From Peptoniphilus equinus (GTDB taxonomy: Bacteria > Bacillota > Clostridia > Tissierellales > Peptoniphilaceae): a stretch of DNA of 64,000 nucleotides. Below the pieces are notes generated by a model. The model had not been told where the DNA came from. It made no database searches and worked only from the letters and a program-made list of their open reading frames with translations. Each line of letters opens with the position of its first letter. Positions within the stretch are counted from its first letter, which is position 1. The DNA lies in assembly GCF_027921445.1 (NCBI RefSeq), contig NZ_CP115667.1:1-64000 (forward strand), given 5' to 3'. Made by a program: the position numbers and the translations under genes. Of the stretch, positions 16,922 to 24,977 are shown piece by piece.

Positions 16922-18469
16922 ATGGAAAATAAGAAAAAGGATATTCGATGGGAAGTTTTTATTCCCGGATTTGTCTTGGTATTAATTGCTGCTATAGTTG
17001 GTCTGGTCAATAATGAAGCGCTATCTACCGTGTCCAATAAATTTTTCAACTGGTCTTTGGAAAGTTTTGGTTGGCTGTACCAACTGGTTACCATATTTTG
17101 TTTGATTTTAACTTTTGCCATCATGTTCTCCAAGGTGGGAAAAATTCGATTTGGAGGCAAGGATGCGACACCAAAGTACTCGTTTATGACCTGGTTTGCG
17201 ATGACTTTAACAGGCGGTGTGGCAACAGGGATTGTCAGCTGGGGTGTGAATGAACCGCTGATTTATTATGGCAATGTATGGGGAGAATTGGATACCTTGG
17301 GCATTGAACCATTTTCCGCGGAAGCATTGCGCTTTGCCATGGGAAGATCCTTTTACAATTGGACGTTTATTCCTTATGCCATCTACGCCCTGGTCGGCGT
17401 GTTAGTTGCCTATCTCTATTTCAACAAAAAACAACCGCTGAGCGTTACGGCCTCTCTCACACCGCTATTTGGTGAAAAAATCAAACAAAGCAAAATTGCA
17501 ACTGTGATTGACGTATTGTCCATGCTCGGGATTATTTTAGGTATCAGCTCAGGTCTCACCATGTGTATCACACTCTTGACGACAGGTTTAAATTCCGGCT
17601 ACGGCATTGAATCGACGCTGCCTCTTTTTATGGGCATAGGTATACTGATCGTCTTTTTATTCAGCTTATCGTCCTATGTGGGTTTAGACAAGGGTTTGGC
17701 AAAAATAGGAAGTATCAATGCCTATTTTTATTATGGCTTATTGGTATTTCTGTTCATTGTAGGACCAACTTTATTTATTCTGCGCAATTCCACAGCAGGT
17801 CTTGCTGAATGGACACAAAATTTCTTCAGATGGGGTTTAGATCCGATTGATATTGGCGGCGCACCTCTTGTCAAATCCTGGACATTATTTGACTGGGCAG
17901 TTTGGATTGCCTACGCACCGGTAACCGGTATCTTTTTAGGACAAATATCCTACGGCAGAACCGTGAGGGAGTTTTTAATGATCAATCTCATTTTACCGGC
18001 TGTATTTGGGATTATTTGGTTCGGCGTTTGGGGCAATAACGCACTGTTTATGCAAATGAACGGCACGGCGGATCTCGTTGCAACGATTCAAAATTCCAAT
18101 GCGACGATGGCTTTGTTTGAATTCTTAAAGAGTTTGCCGCTCTCAGCACTATTGATACCGATCAATTTGCTCGTGATTCTGGTCTCCTTCACCACAGCTG
18201 CAGATGCAACCACAACCAGTATTGCTTCCATGTGTATGAAAGATGTGCCGATCGGATCGGAAGCTCCTGCATATATGAAGATCGTTTGGGGCGTGCTTAT
18301 TGGTACCATTGCCATCGTTATGGCGGCCTTTGGCGGCGGTGAACAAGGTGTGCAAGGCGTTAAAGATTTAGCTGCTGCAGGGGGTTTTGTCGTATTATTC
18401 ATCTTCTTATTGCAACTGGTAGCAGCCGTTAAAGTATTCTTTATTGATGATATTGATGAGGAAAAATAG
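16922..18469 (+). CDS. BCCT-family betaine/carnitine/choline-type transporter
   Basis: The 515-residue, 12-segment membrane protein carries the BCCT signature around residues 320-350 (WTLFDWAVWIAYAP then QISYGRTVREF). Aromatic residues that form the quaternary-ammonium cage in BetP can be placed: W147, Y152 and Y155 in the TM4 segment NWTFIPYAIY, and W328 in TM8. The TM8 tryptophan array is reduced compared with BetP (V327 and Y331 in place of Trp). It likely imports a trimethylammonium compound for the adjacent lyase. An AGGTG site precedes the ATG, and a terminator follows the gene. Confidence 0.9.
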   Translation: MENKKKDIRWEVFIPGFVLVLIAAIVGLVNNEALSTVSNKFFNWSLESFGWLYQLVTIFCLILTFAIMFSKVGKIRFGGKDATPKYSFMTWFAMTLTGGVATGIVSWGVNEPLIYYGNVWGELDTLGIEPFSAEALRFAMGRSFYNWTFIPYAIYALVGVLVAYLYFNKKQPLSVTASLTPLFGEKIKQSKIATVIDVLSMLGIILGISSGLTMCITLLTTGLNSGYGIESTLPLFMGIGILIVFLFSLSSYVGLDKGLAKIGSINAYFYYGLLVFLFIVGPTLFILRNSTAGLAEWTQNFFRWGLDPIDIGGAPLVKSWTLFDWAVWIAYAPVTGIFLGQISYGRTVREFLMINLILPAVFGIIWFGVWGNNALFMQMNGTADLVATIQNSNATMALFEFLKSLPLSALLIPINLLVILVSFTTAADATTTSIASMCMKDVPIGSEAPAYMKIVWGVLIGTIAIVMAAFGGGEQGVQGVKDLAAAGGFVVLFIFLLQLVAAVKVFFIDDIDEEK

Positions 18470-18510
18470 TGTAAGTAAGTCATTTTATAACTCACGAGGT
18501 GAGAGACGAA

Positions 18511-18545
18511 AAGAGATAAGTTTAAGAAACTTATCTCTTTTTTTG
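18511..18545 (+). terminator. Rho-independent terminator after the BCCT gene
   Basis: AAGAGATAAGTTT pairs with AAACTTATCTCTT across a 3-base loop, followed by a T-run. It ends the 11.85-18.47 kb operon. The 18546-18730 stretch shows no gene or repeat that I can support. Confidence 0.92.
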
Positions 18546-18730
18546 TAGAATAATGGGGAGTGCAGACCCGGGTCGCAGTATATCTGCAGCTTAACGGGAG
18601 GTACGTGGAGCGCATAGGAGCGGAGTCTATCTGTTACAGCTATGTATAACGTAAGCTTTTGAGATATTGGCTAAAGCGCTTCAATAGGGATAGACTGTTT
18701 CCTCTTTTGATTGTCGTATACGCACATAAA

Positions 18731-18769
18731 ATAACCCCCTAAAGAGGAATGTGAATCCGATTTAGGGGG
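18731..18769 (-). terminator. Rho-independent terminator of the chromate/DUF975 operon
   Basis: On the minus strand CCCCCTAAA and TTTAGGGGG form a 9-bp stem followed by TTATTTT. It lies 20 bases beyond the DUF975 stop codon. Confidence 0.85.
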
Positions 18770-18788
18770 CTGAAAAAGGGATTGTTGT

Positions 18789-19733
18789 TTAGGATTGGAT
18801 GTTAAGGTCGTCAGCGTCACGAACACCGTCGATAGCATCTTGGGACGTCTCATTCCACGGATGCTTGTCCTCATCGTAATCATTTCTATAGGCACCATAG
18901 GTACTGTGAGCATAGTCCGGCTCAGTATCCAACAGGTCGTTTTCCGAGACATAGAGTGCGCCGAAGGTTGCGGACATATACGGTGCTACATAAATAAAGG
19001 CAATGCCCGCCGTAACAATACATAGCAGGATCCATAAGAAAAAGGATAACTCCAACACAAAAATTTGAAACTTCTTATCTTCGGTCATTTGTCGAGATAG
19101 GGTTTTAGCTTCGCGAAGAGTCATCTGTGGATGGTCTGCAAGCAGATATGGGACATAGTAGTATTGGTAATTTTTTATAACGCCTGGGATAATGAGGAGT
19201 AAACCCCATAGGGCGATGGTGACATCTAAGAGAAGCATTTTCGCAGCGGTGGGGATCCATGCGTCTTTAAAAGGCTTGATGACGCGGCTCATGTCTTCTC
19301 TACCGCGTATGCCTTCAGCAAAGTACCCCGCACTGCCGACGCGCAAAGGATTCAAGATCAGTACGCTGCCGAGGAGAATGAAAGCGGTGAAGGCGGCATA
19401 GACAGCAAACGGAGCTTCGACGATAAACATATCTTCAATAAGAATCTTAACCGGGACGGTTTCAGCGATAGTGCCGAAGGGTTTAAAAACGTTGATTTGC
19501 CACTTGGTCCCGTCCACCGTTTCGCGATAGTAGTTGCCGTTGTGTTCTATAATTTCATAGCCTGTCGTCTGACGCGTGGTTTCGGTCACGGTATCGGTGA
19601 TGCGATACTCCACATTAAAGAAGCCGCCTACAACGCCTCCCAAAAGTACCACGAGAAAAGCGTGCAGGAAGTGAGCTCGCACAAAGGCTTTGCCTTGAGT
19701 TTTCAGTGCAGCACGGTCAATTGTTCTGTTCAT
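18789..19733 (-). CDS. DUF975 family integral membrane protein
   Basis: The product is 314 residues from ATG 19733 (an ATG at 19736 is equally reachable), preceded by AGGAGGG inside the upstream gene. It begins MNRTIDRAALK, has about five hydrophobic segments, and includes GSAGYFAEGIRGREDM and the ADHPQMTLREAKTLSRQMTEDKK stretch typical of DUF975 proteins. It ends in an acidic, Asp/Glu/Tyr-rich cytoplasmic tail. Function is unknown. It is the third gene of a minus-strand operon behind two chromate-transporter halves. Confidence 0.8.
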   Translation of the reverse strand: MNRTIDRAALKTQGKAFVRAHFLHAFLVVLLGGVVGGFFNVEYRITDTVTETTRQTTGYEIIEHNGNYYRETVDGTKWQINVFKPFGTIAETVPVKILIEDMFIVEAPFAVYAAFTAFILLGSVLILNPLRVGSAGYFAEGIRGREDMSRVIKPFKDAWIPTAAKMLLLDVTIALWGLLLIIPGVIKNYQYYYVPYLLADHPQMTLREAKTLSRQMTEDKKFQIFVLELSFFLWILLCIVTAGIAFIYVAPYMSATFGALYVSENDLLDTEPDYAHSTYGAYRNDYDEDKHPWNETSQDAIDGVRDADDLNIQS

Positions 19734-19735
19734 CA

Positions 19736-20278
19736 TTACCCTCCTAAAAGTTGACATATAAAACCGATCACAGCGCCCATAGCCAGTAGATAGTACAGGC
19801 TGACTCCTTTGATATAGAGAATGAAAGCTAGGGGGAAGGCAATGAGACCGGGTACGTTCACATTGACTCCAAACAGTGTATTTTGAATAAGATCCAGTGC
19901 GGTAATTAAAATCAGTGAGACCACACAGGATTTGATACCCAAGAGAAGCCAGTCCAAGATTTTGAAATGCTTGTTGCGTTCAAAGAGAAAATAACCCAGC
20001 GTCATCATCAAAAGGCTTTGGGGAGTGACAGAACCCAGTGTGGCTACCACTGCACCGGGAAGTCCTCCGACCGTTTGACCCACAAAGGTGGCGGAGTTAA
20101 TGGCGATAGGACCCGGCGTCATTTGCGAGATGGAGATGATGTCCACAAATTGGTTCATACTGATCCATCCGTTTTCTTCCACGATAAACCGCCGTAACAG
20201 CGGAATGGAAGCATAGCCCCCGCCAAAGGCGAGAACTCCGATTTTGACAAAAGTGAGGTAGAGCTCGGCATAGATCAT
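19736..20278 (-). CDS. chrA: Chromate transporter family protein, half-size (second subunit)
   Basis: The 180-residue protein is one CHR domain with about six hydrophobic segments. It shows the family motifs FGGGYASIPLLRR and SQMTPGPIAINSATFVG. Short-chain CHR proteins are encoded as adjacent pairs that work together, proposed to export chromate by proton exchange. Its ATG overlaps the stop codon of the upstream partner, so the pair is translationally coupled. True substrates of Firmicute members are rarely tested, and chromate export is family knowledge only. Confidence 0.87.
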   Translation of the reverse strand: MIYAELYLTFVKIGVLAFGGGYASIPLLRRFIVEENGWISMNQFVDIISISQMTPGPIAINSATFVGQTVGGLPGAVVATLGSVTPQSLLMMTLGYFLFERNKHFKILDWLLLGIKSCVVSLILITALDLIQNTLFGVNVNVPGLIAFPLAFILYIKGVSLYYLLAMGAVIGFICQLLGG

Positions 20279-20838
20279 GAGCGTGCCTCTCTGTCGGTAA
20301 AGTAAAAGAGCACAATGGCGGCCATGCCGCTCATCAGGATTAAATACGCGGTGTCCACGTGAAGAAAGAAGCTGAGGATAAAGACCATCCCCATCATCAC
20401 GGCGCTAAAGACTTTGTGATGGCGCAAGGCGCGCTTTGCCATGTTGTAGGTGGTGACTAAAAGCACGGCACATACCACGCCGCTGATGCCGTTAAGCACT
20501 GAGCGGACAAAGGGATTTTTTTGAAACTCCAAATAAAAGTGCGAGATGATACTCAAGGTGATCAGACAGGGCAATGCGGATGCGACAAGACACGTGAGTG
20601 CGCCGGGGATACCGCGAAGTTTGTAGCCGGTCAGCAGTGAGGTGGAGATGGCCATGGCGCCTGGTCCGCTTTGTGCCATGGCGACAATGTCAAACATCTC
20701 GTCGTCATCGATAAGATGCTGGCGTCTCGTAAATTCGTCCGAGACAATGGGCACAATGGTATAGCCGCCGCCAAAGGTGACGGCGTTGATTTTAAAGAAT
20801 ATAGTAAACAGTTTTCCTAGGGATACCGTGTGCTGCAT
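20275..20838 (-). CDS. chrA: Chromate transporter family protein, half-size (first subunit)
   Basis: This is the partner of the next gene: 187 residues from ATG 20838, which has AAGGAGG five bases upstream; the longer frame to 20865 has no such site. It carries FGGGYTIVPIV and AQSGPGAMAISTSLLTG, the CHR-domain motifs in the first-half version. It has about six hydrophobic segments. It heads a minus-strand operon that is divergent from proC, sharing a 63-90 base promoter region. Confidence 0.87.
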   Translation of the reverse strand: MQHTVSLGKLFTIFFKINAVTFGGGYTIVPIVSDEFTRRQHLIDDDEMFDIVAMAQSGPGAMAISTSLLTGYKLRGIPGALTCLVASALPCLITLSIISHFYLEFQKNPFVRSVLNGISGVVCAVLLVTTYNMAKRALRHHKVFSAVMMGMVFILSFFLHVDTAYLILMSGMAAIVLFYFTDREARS

Positions 20839-20928
20839 CACAACCTCCTTTAGACATTCTATCATAATCCATACCCTTCCTTCATGGTAAAAACTAAGGG
20901 AATGTGTATAATAGATTTGAGGTGAAAT

Positions 20929-21705
20929 ATGAAAGTAGGGATTCTGGGCGTGGGCAATATGGGCGGTGCCATCGCTCGCAGTCTGATGACACGTGATGAC
21001 ATCGAGCTGTATTTGTCCAACAAAGATAAGGATTTAAGTCAGTATGTGGGCGCTAATGTGGTGGATGTCACCGGTATTGCCAAGGTGGACTATCTGTTTT
21101 TGGGGGTTAAGCCGCACATCTATCCGGTTGTGGCGGAGGAACTCAAAGGACATTTAGCACCACAAACTGTGGTGATTTCCATTGCAGCGGGGATGACGTT
21201 TCAAAAATTGGCAGGGATGTTCCCAGCGCAAAAGCTGATTTTATCCATGCCTAACACGCCGGCTCAAGTGGGTTATGGCATGAGTGCCATCGCCCAAAAT
21301 GAGTATGTCACTGAAGCGGAGTTTGAAATCGTACGCGAGCTTTTTGAAGGTTTCGGCAAGGTGACGGAACTGGATGAGGCGCTTTTTGATGCATTCAGCG
21401 CTTGTGCCGGTGCCATGCCCGCCTTCGTGTATATGTTTATCGAAGCGGCCGGTGACGGGGCTGTGCTTTCGGGTATAAAACGAAATGAAGCATATGAATT
21501 TGTTGCTGCGAGCGTCCGCGGCGCGGCAGAGATGGTACTCCAAACCGGTTGCCATCCGGGAGTCTTAAAAGATCAGGTCACTTCTCCGGGAGGCACCACG
21601 ATTGAAGGCGTTCGGGCGTTGGAAGATGGCGCATTTCGCAGTGTGGTTATGGATGCTGTCATCAATGCTTGTGAGAAATCAAAGAAAATGGGGGAACACG
21701 CATGA
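20929..21705 (+). CDS. proC: Pyrroline-5-carboxylate reductase
   Basis: The 258-residue enzyme makes L-proline by NAD(P)H reduction of pyrroline-5-carboxylate. The Rossmann motif GVGNMGGAIARSL is at residues 6-18. The C-terminal signature QVTSPGGTTIEGVRALE is complete. GAGGTG precedes the ATG, and a TATAAT lies upstream near 20906. Its last bases overlap the start of the DJ-1 gene (ATGA), heading a four- to five-gene run. Confidence 0.95.
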   Translation: MKVGILGVGNMGGAIARSLMTRDDIELYLSNKDKDLSQYVGANVVDVTGIAKVDYLFLGVKPHIYPVVAEELKGHLAPQTVVISIAAGMTFQKLAGMFPAQKLILSMPNTPAQVGYGMSAIAQNEYVTEAEFEIVRELFEGFGKVTELDEALFDAFSACAGAMPAFVYMFIEAAGDGAVLSGIKRNEAYEFVAASVRGAAEMVLQTGCHPGVLKDQVTSPGGTTIEGVRALEDGAFRSVVMDAVINACEKSKKMGEHA

Positions 21706-22280
21706 AAGATTTAATGGTATTGTTGGCCGACGGATTTGAAGATATTGAGGCGCTGACTGTGGTGGACTTTTTGCGCCGTGGCGGTCTTGAAGTGGATACA
21801 GTTTCCGTTACAGCTCATAACACAGTCACAACCGCTCACGATGTGAAGATCTTTACCGATCTCACACTGGACGACATTAAACTGGACGACTATAAAGCAC
21901 TTTATATTCCGGGGGGCAGTGCCGGCGCCGCCACACTTGCCGACAACCACAAAGTCCGTGAAATGGTGGAGCTTTATAACGGCTTGGAAAAGCTGGTCTT
22001 TGCCATGTGTGCAGGACCGGTGGTCTTAGATAAAGCCAACGTGCTGAAAAATCGGAAGTTCACCTGTTATCCCGGCGTGGAACAACGGATGAGTGACGGT
22101 CTGGTACCTGAAGATCAGGCTCTGGTAGAGGATGACAACATCATCACAGCTCGCGGTCCGGCCTATTCTGCCGCTCTTGCTTTTAAAATGATTGAACGCT
22201 TACGGGATGAGAATGCGGCTAAAGACGTGAAGAAGGCCACCTTGTACGATGAATTGGGAGGGACGCTCAGCAGCTTATGA
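21702..22280 (+). CDS. DJ-1/PfpI family protein (YajL/ThiJ type)
   Basis: This 192-residue member of the DJ-1 superfamily begins MKDLMVLLADGFEDIEALT, which carries the conserved Glu of the active site. The nucleophile-elbow Cys is in VFAMCAGPVVLDK near residue 107. Members act as deglycases/glyoxalases, chaperones or redox sensors; the exact role is not readable. It overlaps proC at its start and the P1 peptidase at its end by four bases each. Confidence 0.9.
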   Translation: MKDLMVLLADGFEDIEALTVVDFLRRGGLEVDTVSVTAHNTVTTAHDVKIFTDLTLDDIKLDDYKALYIPGGSAGAATLADNHKVREMVELYNGLEKLVFAMCAGPVVLDKANVLKNRKFTCYPGVEQRMSDGLVPEDQALVEDDNIITARGPAYSAALAFKMIERLRDENAAKDVKKATLYDELGGTLSSL

Positions 22281-23230
22281 TGTATCCCGGAAAACTTTGC
22301 GATGTACCGGGCATCAGACTGGGTCATGCTCAGGATAGTGATGCCCTCACCGGCGTCACGGTATTACTAAGTGATCAACCGATGACCTGTGGGGTGGATG
22401 TGCGTGGATCTGCTCCGGGCACACGGGAGACGGATCTTTTAAAAAGTGAAAATCTGGTTTCGGAGGTTAATGCCGTAGCGCTCTGCGGCGGATCCGCCTT
22501 TGGATTGGATGCTGTCAGCGGTGTGGTCAAGTATTTGGAAGAGCAGGGTCTGGGCATGGATACCGGCTTTTACAAGGTACCTATTGTGCCAGGTGCCGTG
22601 ATCTTTGATTTAGCCATCGGGCGAGCTGATGTCCATCCCGATTTTGCAATGGGCTATCAAGCCTGCACTGCCATTGATAACGACCGTCAAGGCTTAGTGG
22701 GTGCCGGTATGGGTGCCACTGTGGGCAAAGCTTTAGGCAATGCACATGCGGTGAAATCGGGTCTGGGACAGGCCAGTCTTCAGGCCGGGGAACTTATTGT
22801 CAGTTCGCTTACGGTGTTAAACGCCTTCGGAGATATCTATGACAGCGAACGTCACAGGCAAATTGCCGGTGTTCACGACAAGGGCCACTTTCTTGACACG
22901 GTCGATATTTTAAAAGAAAAAGCGAAAGAAGGCTATGATGCCTTCAAAGGTCGAAATACGACACTCTCTATTGTGGCAACAAACGGCAAGCTCTCAAAGG
23001 TGCAGCTGAACAAAGTGGCGCAAATGGCCCATGACGGCTATGCTCGAGGGATCGATCCCGTCCACACCATGTTTGACGGGGACACGATTTTTGCTGTTGC
23101 AACAGGCGATGTAGTGTGTGATAATACTCTCGTCGGCGTCCTGGCTGCAAGGTGTATTGCACGAAGTATTGCAAACGCCATTTATGCCGCCCAATCCGCC
23201 GGCGGTGTCCAATCGTATCACGAGCTCTAA
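22277..23230 (+). CDS. P1 family peptidase (DmpA/BapA superfamily)
   Basis: The 317-residue Ntn-fold peptidase belongs to the L-aminopeptidase D-Ala-esterase/amidase (DmpA) family. Recognisable segments are VPGIRLGHAQD, GGSAFGLDAVSGV, and SSLTVLNAFGDIYD before the predicted autoprocessing region. Relatives remove N-terminal residues, including beta-amino acids, from short peptides. It overlaps the DJ-1 gene by ATGA and is followed, after a 51-base gap, by an ECF S component. A role in supplying beta-alanine or trimming an imported compound is speculative. Confidence 0.82.
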   Translation: MMYPGKLCDVPGIRLGHAQDSDALTGVTVLLSDQPMTCGVDVRGSAPGTRETDLLKSENLVSEVNAVALCGGSAFGLDAVSGVVKYLEEQGLGMDTGFYKVPIVPGAVIFDLAIGRADVHPDFAMGYQACTAIDNDRQGLVGAGMGATVGKALGNAHAVKSGLGQASLQAGELIVSSLTVLNAFGDIYDSERHRQIAGVHDKGHFLDTVDILKEKAKEGYDAFKGRNTTLSIVATNGKLSKVQLNKVAQMAHDGYARGIDPVHTMFDGDTIFAVATGDVVCDNTLVGVLAARCIARSIANAIYAAQSAGGVQSYHEL

Positions 23231-23281
23231 GGAGCTTACAATTGAAGGGTATCTCAAAAGAGAACTCTATCAGGAGGAAAC

Positions 23282-24043
23282 ATGAATCAAACACGTACAA
23301 CCAATGTCAAAAGTAGGCGGCTGGTTATCACTGCTGTCTTAGGAGCTATCACGGTGGCCCTCGGGTTCACGCCTCTGGGCTTTATTCCCCTGGGCATTTT
23401 AAACGCTACGACACTCCATATTCCCGTCATTATCGGTGCCATTGTGGAAGGCCCTGTGGTCGGTGCTTTGGTGGGTCTGATCTTCGGGTTGTCGTCGCTG
23501 TTGCGTTCTATCATGACGCCAACACCGCTGACACCGTTTATTATGAATCCGCTGGTCTCGGTCGTACCTAGGGTGTTAATCGGACTCTTTGCCGGTTATG
23601 CCTTTATTGCGGTGAAAAAGTTGAGTCCCAAGGTGATGAAAAATCTGAATATGGTGGCTTGGGCCGTGTGCAGTGCCGTGTTGGCATGGATTTTGTATCG
23701 CAATTTCCAAGCACCGCAGCTCAATGTAGTGACTACAGTGATCAGTGCTGTCTTTTTGGGATTGTGTCTTGCGATGTTATATTACAGTTCTGCTAAAATG
23801 AACGGAGATTTTCCCATTGTCGCCAGTGCATTTATCGGCTCCATGACCAATACGGTCTTCTTCCTCGGCATGATGTATCTGCTCTATGCGGAACAGTACA
23901 TGGTGGCTATCGGTCAGCCGGTAGCGATGGCGCGCAGTGTCATCCTTGGGGTAGCTGTGAGCAGCGGTTTGCCTGAGGCGATTCTGAGTGTCATTGTCAC
24001 CACCGCTGTCGTCAAGGCCGTAACCCTTTCCAAGCGGCATTAA
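23282..24043 (+). CDS. ECF transporter S component (vitamin-type uptake)
   Basis: The 253-residue membrane protein has about six hydrophobic segments and the S-component pattern GFTPLGFIPLGILNATTLHIPVI split over residues 25-47, followed by VVGALVGLIFGLSSLLRS. S components bind one micronutrient and dock with a shared EcfA/A'/T module encoded elsewhere. The neighbouring pantothenate-kinase homologue suggests pantothenate as a possible substrate (PanT-like), but the residues do not prove it. CAGGAGGAAAC precedes the ATG. Confidence 0.8.
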   Translation: MNQTRTTNVKSRRLVITAVLGAITVALGFTPLGFIPLGILNATTLHIPVIIGAIVEGPVVGALVGLIFGLSSLLRSIMTPTPLTPFIMNPLVSVVPRVLIGLFAGYAFIAVKKLSPKVMKNLNMVAWAVCSAVLAWILYRNFQAPQLNVVTTVISAVFLGLCLAMLYYSSAKMNGDFPIVASAFIGSMTNTVFFLGMMYLLYAEQYMVAIGQPVAMARSVILGVAVSSGLPEAILSVIVTTAVVKAVTLSKRH

Positions 24044-24055
24044 AAGAGGCATGTC

Positions 24056-24778
24056 ATGATTGTTGCCATCAATATAGAAAACAACGCTGTGCACTTTGGT
24101 CTGTTTTACGAGACCTTGGTGCATAGCTTCAGTTTTAAACGGGACTCCCTGGATACCGTGGATGAATTAAAAAAGAAAATTGAAATCTTTATGGCGCCTT
24201 ACACCTTGGCGTGTGTGAAGGGATGCATCATTGCGTCGGTGGTGCCTGATATGACCTACAAGTTGAAGATGATTTTCAGCGATGCCCTGGTGGTGGGAAG
24301 CGGGGTCAGAACGGGACTGAACATTAAGTGTGAAAATCCGAAGGAAGTCGGGGCGGATCGTATTGCAAGGGCGGCTTATGTGGCGCCGGATCAGGCGATT
24401 GTACTCAGTTTAAAAGATGTGATTACTGTGGACTTTATTGAAGGCAATCAGTTTTTAGGCGGGATGATTATGCCGGGGATTTCTCTTGCCCTTGAAAGTT
24501 TAAAATCTATGGCAAAGCTTTCGAAGGTGGAACTGGAACACCCGAAGAGTCCTATCGGAAACACTACCGAGCGCTCCATTCAAGCAGGGCTCTACTATCA
24601 AAGCCGAGGTGCCGTCGCATCGGTGCTTCGAGACTATCCGCATCACAAACTTATCGCCACGGGAGAGTTTGCACCTTTTATTCTTCATGAATTTAATGGT
24701 ATTGCTTTTATTAAAGACCTTGACATTCAGGGCCTTTATAAAATATACTGTTTAAATAAAAAAAGTGAGCGCGTTTAA
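24056..24778 (+). CDS. coaX: Type III pantothenate kinase (CoaX) homologue with degenerate ATP motifs
   Basis: The 240-residue protein aligns with CoaX in SVVP (61-64), SGVRTGLNIKCENPKEVGADR (split across 82-102, with the catalytic Asp in GADR) and GGMIMPGISLALE. The two phosphate-binding loops of the ASKHA fold are altered: MIVAINIENNAVHFG replaces the usual D-x-G-N-T, and SLKDVIT replaces D-F-G-T-A-T-T. Both ATP-phosphate sites therefore look lost. It may be inactive as a kinase, or act as a ligand sensor. It follows the ECF S component by 12 bases. Confidence 0.75.
   Translation: MIVAINIENNAVHFGLFYETLVHSFSFKRDSLDTVDELKKKIEIFMAPYTLACVKGCIIASVVPDMTYKLKMIFSDALVVGSGVRTGLNIKCENPKEVGADRIARAAYVAPDQAIVLSLKDVITVDFIEGNQFLGGMIMPGISLALESLKSMAKLSKVELEHPKSPIGNTTERSIQAGLYYQSRGAVASVLRDYPHHKLIATGEFAPFILHEFNGIAFIKDLDIQGLYKIYCLNKKSERV
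24720..24749 (+). promoter_or_regulatory. Promoter for tRNA-Thr inside the coaX 3' end
   Basis: TTGACA at 24720-24725 and TATACT at 24744-24749 are separated by 18 bases. The start would fall near 24756, about 30 bases before the tRNA. It lies within the last codons of the preceding gene. Confidence 0.6.
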
Positions 24779-24787
24779 GTGCTCTTT

Positions 24788-24863
24788 GCTGATATGGCTC
24801 AGTTGGTAGAGCGATTGATTCGTAATCAATAGGTCGGGGGTTCAAATCCCCCTATCAGCTCCA
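24788..24863 (+). tRNA. tRNA-Thr (anticodon CGT)
   Basis: Acceptor GCTGATA (24788-24794) pairs with TATCAGC (24853-24859), followed by T and an encoded CCA. The anticodon stem ATTGA/TCAAT encloses the loop TTCGTAA, giving anticodon CGT (reads ACG). The T-arm GGGGG-TTCAAAT-CCCCC is perfect. It starts nine bases after the coaX-like stop. Confidence 0.97.
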
Positions 24864-24866
24864 ATG

Positions 24867-24893
24867 CTATGACACGGTCATAGTTTTTTTTAT
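24867..24893 (+). terminator. Rho-independent terminator after tRNA-Thr
   Basis: CTATGAC pairs with GTCATAG over a 3-base loop and is followed by a T8 run. Confidence 0.88.
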
Positions 24894-24977
24894 TTGAGAT
24901 AAACCTCAAGTTGTATAAAAAAGCACCTTTTCCTATAATAGGAAGTAACGACGTCAATCAATTGAGAGGAGGATGCC

